Positions 11,216 through 23,560 of a DNA stretch of 64,000 bases are shown here, piece by piece. Where the stretch lies: positions 52,492,787 to 52,556,786 of the forward strand of contig NC_061115.1 of NCBI RefSeq assembly GCF_002878395.1, in the 5' to 3' direction. Each line of letters starts with the position of its first letter. Positions within the stretch are counted from its first letter, which is position 1. The notes under the pieces were generated by a model, which saw nothing but the letters and a program-made list of their open reading frames with translations, was not told the DNA's origin and ran no database searches. Source of the DNA: Capsicum annuum. Taxonomy: Eukaryota; Streptophyta; Magnoliopsida; Solanales; Solanaceae. Made by a program: the position numbers and the translations under genes.

Positions 11216-12409
11216 TTATCTATTTTTATTTGAGATCAAAATGGATTTTTTTAAAAAAGAGAAAAATCACAACTTTATTTCAAAAACATGTTTCCCATAT
11301 TATTTGGAGTATATAGATGAAAACCTAAAAAAAAAGTTTAAAATGAGGTCAAAATCAAAGAAAAACTACTTTAAAATTTTATCAAATAAAATCTTTGCAA
11401 TCCATTTAAAAATTATGAATTGAAGTTGGTTTGAAAATGAAATTTAGGAAAAATTTATAATTATAGGATTAGAAACTCATTCAAATGAAAAATGAGTGGA
11501 ATTGTGGTTTATATTGGAGAAATACCATTTGTAGGCCTTATGGGCCAAAATTCCTAAATTTCGTACTTTAATTCATGGTTAAGACAAGAAATTAATGTTA
11601 AAGATGGAAGAAATTAGTTGAAATGAATGTAATGGAGCTTAGACAAGTTTAGAAATGGATAAAGTTGCTCAAAACCATGAAACCCTAAGCCTCAAGTCTC
11701 AAAATAGTAAAAATAACAAAAACAGGTATTTATATATAGAGGCATGGAGATCGCGGACCACAGGTTGCGATCGCAGTACCTTGACTTTCAGGGGACTCAC
11801 GATTGTAGACTAGGGTAGCAATCAAGGCACTTTCCCTCATTCCCTATCATGATTGCGGCAATAACTTTGCAATCATGGGTAGACCAGCTGAGTAATGTAC
11901 CAGCTGGTGACTTGATTCAATCTGTCTCCATGGATCCCTCGAGATTCATCCAGAATCCTATAAAAGCAAACAAACTATGCTGCCCTATCATATTTGACAC
12001 TCCAAATTCAATGGTGATATTAGATTTTTGAAAAAATGTCATTTTCACAAAGTTGACCCCCAAAATTCAAAATCACAACTTTCTAAACTAAGGGTTGAAA
12101 TAAGATTCAAAAGTCATAAAACTACATAAACTATGTTACCACCCTAAAATTGACGTTTCGGATTTGATGGAGCAGTCTGTTTTACCATCCATCCCACGAA
12201 TCAAAATACATCAATAGAAATCAACTATAAGGCTCTAAAAGCTACTAAAAACACAAAATCACATAATTGACACCAAAATGCATCAGAAACCATGACAATC
12301 ATACCCACACCTGAAAAATACCATAATGCAACCACAGAGATGGGTAAAATAGTCAAATTATAAAAAAAATACACATTTTATATATTTCATCAAAATTTAG
12401 GTCGATACA
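11216..12409 (-). repeat. Partial 5' LTR of family A, minus strand
   Basis: Read on minus from 12409 (TGTATCGACCTAAATTTTGA), this aligns with the start of the plus-strand family A LTR at 50634. Both contain GAAACGTCAATTTTAGG and GGTAACATAG, and both later contain GATTTTGGCCC-like and AAGGCC words. The LTR 3' end and primer site are missing; sequence passes into gag at about 11215. A patch at 11740-11880 has GCGATCGC and related words. Very probably the 5' LTR of the element whose gag is 10571-11215. Confidence 0.7.
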
Positions 12410-13700
12410 CTAATTATGGATTGTTAAATATCTAAAAGTGGATTTAGATACCTTAAGACTACTTCTGATAGAATTTTCCTAAAATGGAACTTTGGGGACT
12501 AGAAGTGACCCCTTGACCCACCGTAGGCTAAGATGTATGTTACCTTTTGCAGACATTTATACTCTTGATAGACTCTTGGAAATGCTTATCTAGGTGATAT
12601 TTAAAAACTTTGACACTTGATGGATATGCTGATTGATGTTAGGGTTGATGTCCATTGATTGTGCTATTACTTATTCTATTAATGATATAATTGATTGTAT
12701 TGATATATTTATATTTACCAGTTCGAGTTCAGAGGACAAATATGATATTGATTGTATTTACCTAGTTCAAGTTTGGCTAATAATTATATTACTATTTTAA
12801 ATCTAGCTTATGATTATATTACTGGTTTAAGTTTGGATATGATGATAACGAGGTGTGATATTGGAGATAGCAATTTGGCTAAGTTTGAAAATAAAGAAAA
12901 TGGCTAATGTAGCATGATGCGAATAGACTCTAGTGGTAAGTTAAAAATTGGTAAATGATTATGGTAAGTTATACTATCTTCTATGTCCCTTTCAGGCTTA
13001 TAGGGGCTTGTAATGGGATATTAACTTTTCCATACAAATTGGTGTATGGGAGCCAATTTTGTATTTATGATTGCGTGTGTTGATGCTTTATCTTATGTTA
13101 TGCTATTATTCTGGCTTATTTACTTATTTATGCACAATGATATCGGGGTTACTTCACATTTGTCTATACTTTGACTTAGATATGTTATCTTTCATTTATC
13201 ATACTTATATCACAATTGAGCTCAGTCGAACGATGATTCCTACTGAGTGCCCATGGTTTTAGTACTCATACTACACTTTTGTACCTTTTTGGTATAGATT
13301 CAAGTACTAGTTGCACCCGTTTATTGATGTTTGTGTTGTGTTGATATTAAAATATAGGGTGAGATATTGGAGTCGAAGTCGCCTATTTTTTATCTTTCTA
13401 TATTTAGTCTTATATTTTGAGACGATTATTATTAACTATTTTAGATATTTGAGTTGTATTATACTAGATGTTCTTGTACATGATCGACCAGGTCATGGGA
13501 TGGATTTCAATACTATTGATTTACCGTATCCATTTATATTTCCTTGTTAAAATACAAGATGTGTTGTTTATTTTTCCCTTATTGGGAGTTTCTATGAAGT
13601 TGACCCATTGCGTTTAGCTCTAGGTTATGATTTGGCTTACCTACAGGTGGGGTATAATAGGTGTCATCATGACCCATAAATTGGTTTGTGAAACTTATAC
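12410..13700 (+). repeat. 3' half of a family A LTR, plus strand
   Basis: AT-rich sequence on plus ending GTGTCATCATGACCCATAAA near 13660-13685. It matches the ends of the family A LTRs at 46225-46260 and 53275-53314. The words TGATTCCTACTGAGTGCCCATGG near 13230-13255 match 52846 (GATACCTACTGAGTATAAG). The LTR start is missing; the left boundary abuts the minus-strand LTR at 12409. Short open frames inside it (13071-13262, 13311-13550) are not genes. Confidence 0.6.
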
Positions 13701-16100
13701 TTGTTCCCAAGTTGTGGATGAAGAAAGGCCAAACCTCACCACCATACTCTCCACAATATAAGGAGGGAGAGGGTGCTTCTAAGGATCGATCAAAGGATAA
13801 GGTAGGCTTACAGTCAGGGTCAGAATAGCAAATTGAGTCTAGATCAATATCATGGTCTATAGAAGAAGAGGATTCACATGTCTCCCAGTCTGAGGAGGGG
13901 TCAGAGGATGCATCCTAGTCAACTAGTGAGTCGGTTTTAGGCTTGGTTGCACTCTAATCTGAGGAGGGTGCAAACTAAGTCCTACAAGAGATCTATTAAT
14001 TCTCAGCAAAAGATGTTCCACTAGTTGCATAGGATAGTTAAGCCTCAATACCACCACATGCTGCCCTAGGTTCTTACTCTACATAGGTCTCAACTATGCC
14101 TACAGCTGAGATAATCTCGAGATGGTGTATAGAGAGGTTATAACACATATTTGATAAGTACAACCGTACCATGAATATAGGTCATCCTAAAAGAAGTATT
14201 GCAGTTGAGGTGAGGATATATTAGATAGGGCTAGTAGAGGTACAAGACCTATGGTCTCGTTTGAGAGATATCAGTTGGGGTGGATGACTAGGCCCTAGGG
14301 ATTTTACATCCTGACACTAATTTAAGAGTTTTATGCTTCCTGCGCTCCATGCTATACTTGATTGCTTCACGGTAGGGTAGATCAGTTAAGCATCCATAGT
14401 TATAGCATACTTTAGTGAGATGTGTCAGAGTTAATATTTCTATGGTAGCCATCCACCATAATTGTTTGGGTGGCATCAGTATCTATTAAAGAGTTTAACT
14501 TTAGGATGCAACTCGCACAAGATCAATATGCTATAAGAGATATAGATTTTAGAAGATAGAGGCTGCATTTGTAGAGATAGATAGCTGCTCAGATTTCTGA
14601 CTTGTGTGATGATGCCCCCTAGGTAGAGGGAAAAGGGGAGATAAAGAAGGCAGTGTTATATTTTGCAGTAAAAGTTTGGTGGACCGTGATGTGATTCAGA
14701 TTGGGTTTGACTTTATCAAAAAATATTCTTACTTAGGAGAAGCCTGCATTGGTTGCCAGTTATCTTGCTTGCTATGAGATAGATTTTTCTACATTGATTA
14801 GGCAGGAGATCCATGTTAGAGCATACGGTAAAACCATTACTCTCCCCTTCTCTTGCCTTATCCAATAGTTGTGTGATATGTTAGGAGTGTTGGATATACC
14901 AATTTTGATAGGAGGATTGAGGTGATGATCACAGTAAACATTAGTTTGATCAAGGACTCGACTAACCCAATCCTTGAATAGAGAACTCAACCACCTCCTA
15001 CTATGATTTTTGTCTATTTTAAGGGACCATCAGTTTCAACCGAGCCTATTGATAAGACAAACATGGGTGATGATATTAATATAGGAGAGTAGAGAGTTTA
15101 GCCCAAGATTACTACTGAGGCAGGGGGCCTACTACTACTACTTCGGCCTCGACTTCTATATCAGAGTCGATTGGGGCATTTATTGTGCCTCCTCGCCCTA
15201 CTGATACTGGTGTTATTGGGATGTTTTGATAGTTTTTATAGAGGTTGGTGGAGTAGTAGGATAAGTTTATAGCCTACCTTACTAATATCAAGACTCAGCT
15301 TGCTACGTTGTTTGCACAGCTCTGACCTTGGGTTCAGACCACTCTAGATAATATAAAGGCTCGGATGAGGGTTGAGATGCGGGCTGAGATAATGGAGTTT
15401 ATGAGTGATTTGCATATTCGAATTGATTCCTTTGAGATTCTGGTCATTAAATGATTTAGTGAGATACAGACTCCATATATTTCTGGGATTCAGGAGGAGA
15501 TGGCCATATTACGTGTTCAGGTATGCTCTCTTGTAGATTTCTATGTTCTGGTCATTCCCTAATCATCTCCTCATCCACAAAACATTTTTTTATATCGACC
15601 TATGAGTTTTGATTTATTTTCTTAGAAGGAGATGGTCCCAACTGTTGGAACCAAGAGGAGTAGAGAGGAGGAGCTGCAGGACCCCACCATACTATTTGAT
15701 CGAGCCTTTAAAAAGGTTGCCCATGATTCTAAGATTTTTGAAATAGTTAAACAATAGATATAAGTTGAGATAGAAGCATGCACGTATTCTAGTCATACTA
15801 CACCACCACAACTACCTCCGCCAGATGAGATACGTCTTGTTGTTACATTACTTCCTCCCCCTCGTTATTGCACCACCTTTTTCCCCAAAGGGGGAAGAGT
15901 ATGACACGGACACCTAGAGTGTCCCAGGTATGTCCTCTTCCTTTATTTTGAATTATAGTTATGCACTGTACACAGTGAATAGTTTTTTCATTGGGGATGG
16001 GGTGTACCACTGCTGAAGATTTTTCTTGTCGTGCTGCATTATTCATCTACTGCAGTATCTTAGTAAAACTGGCATGTTTAGGTTGTCTTGTGCTTTGTTT
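13701..16100 (+). pseudogene. Decayed 'putative plant transposon protein' ORF, copy E
   Basis: The plus-strand translation around 14580-15010 gives the conserved core of a protein found widely in Solanaceae non-autonomous LTR elements and annotated as 'putative plant transposon protein' (Pfam Transposase_32 type). Seen pieces include AVKVWWTVM, ALVASYLACYEIDFSTLI and TLPFSCLIQ, with stops between. Upstream (13740-14450) is acidic, E/S-rich coding-like sequence; downstream (15100-15850) is a T/P-rich tail with a possible coiled part. No DDE or reverse transcriptase signature was seen, and the protein's biochemical role is not known to me. The same ORF is present inverted at 45235-42871, and the 5' end of this copy is truncated against the LTR piece ending near 13700. 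Confidence 0.65.
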
Positions 16101-17459
16101 CATATATTTGTTACATTTTTTTATGTTTATATAGGAAAAAATAAGGAACCTAAAACCAATTGATGTATTAATCATGTGTCCAATTGTTCTACGAAAAAGG
16201 ATACCCCTCCAAAAAAAATTTTGAACTGTGTAATGTACTTACATGTGTGACTACTGTGAATCCTATTATGACATTAGGACTTAGGGACAAACTAATCATA
16301 CTTATAAGTTTCTTGAACCGTATAGGTAGTTGTTGGTAACATAACCCTGTACTATATGTGTGTGAGATTGCTTACCTAGTTCCATTTATGCATTTTATCT
16401 AGAACTTTACCGGTTAGTCTTGCCTAGGTTGTAGGATAGTTGGTTAGAAAAGGATCATAAGCCACTTTTTATTTAGTCCACTCTGAGCCTAAATGACCAT
16501 CCAAATCAAAAAGGAGTATCCTTTGATCCTTGTTTGAGCTTGCATAGACAAATTATCTTATTTTCACCTTCCCAGTTTAGTTATGATGAACCTATTTTGG
16601 CCTTAGTCCCTCCTTGGTCATTGTGCCCCTAAACTCAAGCAAATCTCCTAAGTTGAGGGGGGCTATCATAGGGGTGTGTAATTAAAATTTGGGTATAAAG
16701 AAGGGTTTGAAAATGAGAAAAAAAAAAGTAAGGTTGGGTGTGGTTAACAGACAAAAAATGGAAAAAGAGAAAAACAAAAAGAAAGAAAAAGTTAAAAACA
16801 AAAACAAAAAGAAAGAATAATAGAAATCGTACCCAATCTGAATAAGCAATAAAGGAGAAGTTATGGAGAAACAAAAGGTAAAGTTGTGGTTGAGAAGTGG
16901 AACCCAAACATAATTTTAGTGTCAAGGACGGTTAATCACCAGTTCCCAAATGTACCATACCATCCCCCAAGCCTACGTTACAAGTCAAATAAAGTCCTAT
17001 AGTGATCCTAGTCCGACTTTCTGAAAAACAAAGGTAAAGAAAATAAGGACAAGCCTATGGTATTCTATGCACATTGATTGGAATGTCTTTTGTGAATGTG
17101 AGGGTCTCGTTATCATCCCCATAACAACCATGAGTATATTGTAAGAGTTGGACTTCTTTGTTGTGAGGGTACATAGGTTGTGTTGCTAGCAGATTATGTA
17201 TTCGAGTAGTATAATTTGCATATCCGCTCAATTGTTTTTTGCTAATGTGATAGCTTGATTCCTTTGTGTTGCATTATTTGGATACATAGATCAACACAGT
17301 TGGTTTTGAAAAGTTAAAAATGGGAGGGGGTAATATTTTGAGTTGAAATGGAATTGACTATCATAGGTACCTTAGTTTTCACTTTGTCAAGCATCATCAT
17401 GTTTTTTTTGTTATGTGTGTGTTGCATAAGGACATGCAAATGTTATAAGTTGAGGGTTC
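16101..17459 (+). other. 3' non-coding part of element E
   Basis: No gene. It contains CTAAGTTGAGGGGGGCTATC at about 16650, a long A/G-rich run at 16700-16820 and AAGCCTATGGTATTCTATGC at about 17050, all with inverted counterparts in copy F (42240-42190, 42180-42050 and 41830-41800). The tract ATAAGTTGAGGGTTC at 17445-17459 directly precedes the LTR start and is the likely polypurine tract. The open frame on minus at 16925-16635 is produced by the A/G run and is not a gene. Confidence 0.6.
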
Positions 17460-18722
17460 TGATATTCCATGATTTTATGGCACTTTCAATGCTTAAAATT
17501 GGAAAATATGCAAGTAGTTAGGTCTGTTTACTTAAGTGTGATGTATTTTTGTGTTTATGGTGCAGGAAACTAAGTTTTGGAGATTAAAAGAATAAAAAAA
17601 GTTGAAGGTTATAGAAAATCCTACATGCGAGACCACCTATGGGCTGTAAGTGCCACTAAAGACCATCATAAGTGGCCTCGTAAGTCTCAGAGTTGGCAAG
17701 GTATGAGATGCTAAAAGTTGAGTTAGGTTTTGACATTAATGAAGGGCTACTTACGGCACATAAGTACCACTTATGCCACTAAAATTGCCGACGTCGATTT
17801 GAAAGGTTGAAGATCAGAGGCTCTAAAGTTTAAAGACTTGTTTTCCAGTTATGAGGAGGTAACGTACGGGGCGTACACACCACTTACACCATCATAAGTT
17901 CCATCATGGGTTGTATTCTGTAGATTAAAGATTTCCTATCACTAACAACCCACTGAGGGGTGCATAAGTACCACTTACGGCCCGTAAGTGGGTCCGTAAG
18001 TAACCACCAACCCAATTTTACTTGTTCATTTTATTTAGGATTTTTAGGGATCTGATGTAACCTATAAATACCCTTTTGATTTTTTTGTATTTGTTTACGC
18101 ACTCTTTACATTCACAATCATATATTGACTCTAGGATTCAACTTCTTATCTTTGAATCCTATGTTCTTGGTTATTTTTTTGATTATTAATTTGATAATTT
18201 AGGTTTTGTTCTTGAATTATTGTGAGATTCATATTATGCTTTATTTTACAAATTCTATGGATATTCTCACAAACATGAGAGACTAAACCAACTAACTAGG
18301 GTTGTAGGTACCCTGCAAAGTAGAGGAAGAGTAAGGTCTTTCTAAATCAGTGTTTATGCATGTATTGTGATATTCTTTGGTTTGTATGCTTTCTTAACTA
18401 TTGCAGAAGTTAAGAACTTTCTTGTATTCAAGGTCATTTTCACAAGAGAGGCAGAGATTAGGAAAAGAAGATTACAATAGTAGTTGGATGTTACCAACCC
18501 TCGTCTAATCAATTTGACACCTAAAAAGAGATAGTAGAAGTGGGATCAAAGACAAGGGGTAGTAAGGCAATACTCTATGACTCACAAGGTAAAGAGTGAA
18601 ATTTAGCAAAGGTGTTCACAAGATGGTTGGTTATACATAGCTTTTCAGATCCTTCATGCAAAGCATTGAGGTAGTCAAATTGATTATGATAAGTCTACAC
18701 AGTTAGGAAGCCAGGGGGAGCA
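17460..18722 (+). repeat. 3' LTR of element E
   Basis: Begins TGATATTCCATGATTTTATG and aligns with the reverse complement of the split LTR of copy F: shared GAAAATATGCAAGT, GGTTTTGGAG-like words, a patch of CTTACGG/CCGTAAG words at 17620-17995, and the TATA-type string CCTATAAATACCC at about 18060. Alignment is clear to about 18520. The last 200 bases are less certain, and the left LTR edge of copy F begins at 18723. Confidence 0.6.
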
Positions 18723-19661
18723 TGATATCGCCAAAATCTACACCTACAATTAAAGATAAAGAAATCAAAGAAAAATATAGTAAACCAACTAGGTTGGGGT
18801 CGTACCCACAGGGAATATGAGGAACTATCTCTCTAGATTACTAAAATTACCAAGTCATACAAAAAGTAAATGGAAGATTTTGACGTGAACAATAAATAGT
18901 AACAAAACTCAAATTCTCTAAGTTGTGATCAATCAAAAATGAATACTAGGCTTTCGTTTCCCCTAGCTTCTAGCTCTGTAGGTTTATCATGCTCAATCCA
19001 ACTATCAAACTATTGTGCATGTACAATATGACAAGATAGGTATCACTAATAGCCTCTAGACATACTTTGGTGAATTTTACTTATCTACTCTCGATCTTTG
19101 AGTGTCACATTACTAGCAATATCCTAGGACCCTAGTTTTAATTATCTCCTATCAGTCTTAATTTGATTAGATGAAGATAATTATATTAAGTAGATAGTGT
19201 TGATTAGCCTATATTGACAACTAACTTTAAGTCACTAATGTGATCTCCTTTTGTCAATCTCTACCTTCCTCTCAGGTTTATAGTAAATACAGGTGGGATC
19301 CTAACGTTTGCAACCGTTAAGAAATCAATAAAGGTAAAGAAAATCACAATACATGCAGCAATAATAATCTAGAAAGATTGAACAATTCCCCTACTCTGTT
19401 AATCCACCAGGGTTACCCTAACCCTAGCTAAGTGAATTAGTCATTCATCAATGTAAAAAAAATCAATGGAATTCATAATTTAAAGTATTAAATAAATATC
19501 ACAAGAAGTTATGAAGAAAACCCAAGGTCTCGAATTGAATAATTAACCAAAATCATGCAAAACAATCCCAAGATCAAAGTCAAATCTCGGAATCAAATAT
19601 GTGTTTGTAAGTGTTAAAAGTACATTAACTAACTAAAAATCATCTAAAGGGTATTTATAGA
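18723..19661 (-). repeat. LTR of element F, segment 1 of 3
   Basis: Left (3' end) part of the LTR of the minus-strand element F. It starts at TGATATCGCC on plus and contains GGGGTCGTACCCACAGGGAA, then runs to TTTATAG at 19660 where the family B element is inserted. On minus it contains CTATAAATACCC just inside the insertion point, so the insertion lies near the predicted TATA box of this LTR. The LTR continues at 28159-28484 and 41206-41492; joined length is about 1.54 kb. Confidence 0.6.
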
Positions 19662-22162
19662 CGTAAGACCCCACAAAATCTAAGCTCAACTCAGTCTTTA
19701 AAGCTTGCTAAGGGGTCCCAGACTTAGAAAATTCTAGCTAAGTATTCAGACTTAGTGTTATTTTGGCCTTTGTAAGTTGGCAACTCTATTTCACGACTCT
19801 TATGACCTTAAAGTATCAATCTTTAGATTGATTCATGATCAGAAATGTCAGTAGGTGTTCCCGGATGAGTTTTGCATTTTTCATACCTCGTTTGAACCAC
19901 ATTTGGGAATCCAAAATAGTGCATCGACGCGATCTCAAAATGGTGCGGCGGCCATCGCATCAATCAATATTTTTTCTTGGCTCCAGTGGCAATTTCCAGT
20001 GAACCGATGCAGACTCGATGTGGCGTGTTAGCCATCACGTCAATGCCAATGGTGCAACATGTCGGTCTGTGCGTCGATAGTTCAATTTTCAGTCATTAAA
20101 AAGTCGTATCCTTAGGGGTATTTGGGCCTTTTCCCATGTCCTTCAACCCCCAAAAATATGAAATTAAGCCTTTTATTGGCAACATACACACATTATTTCA
20201 CAAATTGCTCAAGAACAAAAACCCTAGGTTATTGAATTTCAAATTCAAGGCTTAAGATTCCACCATTAATTTTCAAGAGTTTAGCAACCAAGGCATGTCA
20301 ACTGTTCATCCAAGGGTTCCTTTCACCCTTGGAGTCCAAGAAAAAATTTTAAACTTCTAAGTAGCTTGATTTCATGTTTTTCATGATATGGATTCATGTA
20401 TATTCATTATTATAATGTTGATTGGATTTCTATTCCATGATTAAGTGCAAGATTTATGTAAAAACAACTATTATATATGTAGTATCGTGTGAATTTATGT
20501 TAAAGCCTTGAAACTATGATTTTCATGTGTTGATTTGTACTATGTGCATATACAATGCTTTTCAAGTGTTTGATAAGTTGTTCATGATAATTAAATAATG
20601 AAAGTATATCATGTTAGCATGTATTCAAGTTCATGTCATGCAAGTGTTTGCTAGAATGTCCCAATGAATGAATGATGATCTAGTAGTTATTTTCATATTT
20701 TAAGAATTGTGCCATGGCTTATAATTTATGCTATCGAGTCCTGGGGGTATTTAATACCCGATAATTTAGCTGATTACCTAGAGCCATGGTTAGTCTCAGG
20801 ATAGTATCAGTTATGTCACGATCAATAGTACTCTCAGTCGGTTATTTAACTCAGGAAAGACTCAGTAGACTTAGTATCAGTCTAGTCCAGTTCAGTATTC
20901 AGTTCAGACCTTAGTAAATTCAGCCAGCTAATAGAATTTAGTAGTATTCCATCAGTCAATGAAACTCAGTAAACTCAGTTCAGTTCATCTAGATAGTATA
21001 ATCAGTTATAGCTCAGTCAAGCCTAGTATGAACTAGAAATCAGTTTAGTGTCAATTCAGTAGGTAGTAAGATTCAGCACCAAGTGAACCCACGAATGGGG
21101 ACTCACCTGCCAGTAAAGGGTATGATTCGTAGAAGAAGTCCTTGTGTTCCAGAACTGCATAGCCAGCGTAGAGTAAGACATTAACCTGCTAGTTTAGGGC
21201 TGATGAGGTAAAGTACCTGCCAGTTGAGGGTACCACCATTCTCATTCAGAGCACCTTCCAAATGAGGGTAACTCAGCTTGTCTTTACTCGTGGCACAATA
21301 GTGACACTCTTTCAGCTGGGGTTATGGGTTGGACCCCAATCAGTTCCTAGAGAGAAATGTCGGTTAGATGATTGATTACTTTCCCTAGTTTTAGTTTCAG
21401 ATTAAGTCTCTGTACAGAACTCAGTTTTTTTCTACAGATTTAGGACTGTCAGACACAGTCACTCCATTCAGTATGGAACTCAGTATAGTTCTACAGGATC
21501 AAGACTATCAGATACAGTCTGTTATTAGCTTTACAGTATCAGTAAACTTAGATATCAGTAAATTATTAATTCAAAACTCAGTATCCAGTGTTATCACGAT
21601 CTCAATTACAGTTTACGTATTCACACATATACTCTTATTCAGTTATATTCATGTCATTCAGTTAGTATTGTTCATGCTTATGAACCCACAAATTTTATCC
21701 TACCTCACTTAGCATACCAGTACATTCAAAGTACTGACGTATACTTTTCTCTTACGCTATAATGTCTTATATCATAAGTTCAGATGCATGGGCTCCCAAT
21801 CATCCTTAGAAGTTACAGATTTTTAGCAATCAGAGTTAGTGGTGAGTTAGGACATCATTATTATTTCAGCATTTTAGTTTTATTTCAGTAGCTAGAGGTC
21901 GTTGTGGACTTGTCCTATCAACTCCACATTTTAGACAGTTTAGAGGCTTTTTAAACTAAAGTATTTTCAGACAGATGTTTAAGTTTTGGTATTTTTATAT
22001 TGTATTTAGTTTTATTACATTATTGAATCTTATGGCATATTTTCTGTATATTACAGTATTATCATTCAGTTAATACAACAGGTACCAGTCATGGGTTAGT
22101 TTGTGGTCCTTTCAGATTATGAGAACCATGTAGCATCTGGGGTATAGACTCGGGGCGTTACA
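19662..22162 (+). repeat. 5' LTR of family B element
   Basis: 2,501 bases, from CGTAAGACCCCACAAAATCT (first base changed from T) to GGGGCGTTACA. It is the longest complete LTR of this family here. A patch at about 19920-20080 has decayed CpG words. At 20745-20759 there is a GGGTAT-TTA-ATACCC hairpin also present in the copy at 62700. The segment 20900-21060 is rich in CAGT words (ACTCAGT/TTCAGT repeated). Confidence 0.85.
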
Positions 22163-22187
22163 AACTTAGTATGAAAGCCTTAGGTTC
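22163..22187 (+). other. Primer binding site, tRNA-Met type (decayed)
   Basis: AACTTAGTATGAAAGCCTTA directly follows the 5' LTR end. It resembles the tRNA-Met primer sites of plant gypsy elements with a few changes. Confidence 0.7.
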
Positions 22188-22385
22188 AATATAGTTCTAG
22201 GAAGTCTGAAAGCCACATCTAGTAGAATTTTGTACATGGGTGTATAGTACGCCACACTTATGGACAGGATGTTACGAGGTGTTTTAGGAAAAGTTTCCCT
22301 TCATTCAGTATTTATGTCGTACGAGTAAACATGAGCTCTAGTTCAACTCCCTAACTAATCCAAATTTCTCTTCCATTTATAGAAT

Positions 22386-23560
22386 ATGCCACCAAAGAGG
22401 ATTAAGGGAAGAGGAATGGGAGACCATCTAGAACCCCAGCCCATACAGCCAGATCTTGTAGAAGAACACTTCTCCCATGCTGAGTTCAGAGCATATTTCA
22501 CCACCCTAGCTCATTATATAGTAGCCTAGAATGAATGTCCAGCTTCTGTTTTGGGCAACCTAGTGGCCAATACTACTGCTGCTAGGATTTTAGATTTCAT
22601 CCAAATAAACCCTCCATCTTTTACTGTGTCTAAGTCAAATGAGAACCCTCAGGAGTTTTTTGATCAGCTGCAGAAAGTTATAGATATTATGGGAGTGACT
22701 GTTGTTGAGAGTGCTGAGTTGGCTGCATATCAGTTGCAGAATGTGGCTCACATATTATTCAAATAGTAAAAAGTAGAAAGGGTCGCAGATATAGGGACCG
22801 CAGAATGGGAAGAGTTTACCAGTGCTTTTTTGGATAAGTTCTTCCTATTGGAGTTGAGGAAGTGAAGGTGTTGGAGTTTATAAATCTGAAGCAGGGTAAT
22901 ATGACAGTGAAAGAGTATCCTCTCAAGTTTACTCAATTAGCCAAATACGCTCCATGTGTGGTGGCAGATAGCAGATCTAAGATGAGTAAGTTTGTGTCTA
23001 GCGTGTCTAATAGTATGGTCAAGGAGTGTAGAACTGTAATGTTGATTAAAGAGATTATCCAGGATCATAGTCCATGCTTAGTAGATAGGGGAGGCTATGA
23101 ATAGGGAGACGAAGAGGGAGAACAAAAGAGAGAGAATATGTAGTTTCAACTTCGCTCAGCCTAAGTTAGAGGGTTGGAATCATTCTTATTTCTACTCAAA
23201 ATCCTCAGTTCTAGCACTGTCCTAAGCCAGTGCTCTAGTTTTGAAATTCAAAGATGGCAATAGAGATAGTTCACCAGGCCCTAAACCCTAGGGTGGTGTC
23301 AGCAGCTCCCCAACTAATCCCTTTTGTCAGAAATATGGCAGGAATCACCAAGAAATCTGCAGAGTGGGCAGTAATGTATGTTTCGGGTATGGAAAGCTTG
23401 GCCACAGAGTCTGAGATAGTCCCCATTTAGGTTCTCAGGGTCAGTATAATCATCCCTCAGCTCAATCTGATCGCCCAAATCAGCAGAGTGCCACATCTAG
23501 TGCCACTAGTGGGCAGCACCCAAACAGACTATATGCTCTTCAATCCCGACAAGATAAGGA
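22386..23560 (+). pseudogene. gag of family B element, broken
   Basis: ATG at 22386 opens a Gag N-terminus that stops after 48 codons (TAG near 22528). The frame then resumes with ARILDFIQINPPSF and the capsid-type region to about 22766, followed by frame-shifted pieces to 23104. The zinc-knuckle region near 23370-23420 reads CFGYGKLGHRV, so the second Cys has become Tyr and a stop follows. A Q/S/N-rich tail leads towards protease. No functional Gag is possible. Confidence 0.8.

Noticed and set aside
13701..16100. A DNA transposase gene, as the family name 'plant transposon protein' suggests
   Set aside because: No DDE-type motif or terminal inverted repeats were seen; the ORF is bounded by LTR-type sequence, so it was called part of an LTR element.
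16635..16925. 96-codon open frame on minus rich in F and L
   Set aside because: Produced by the A/G-rich run in the non-coding tail of element E; low complexity, not conserved as a frame in copy F.
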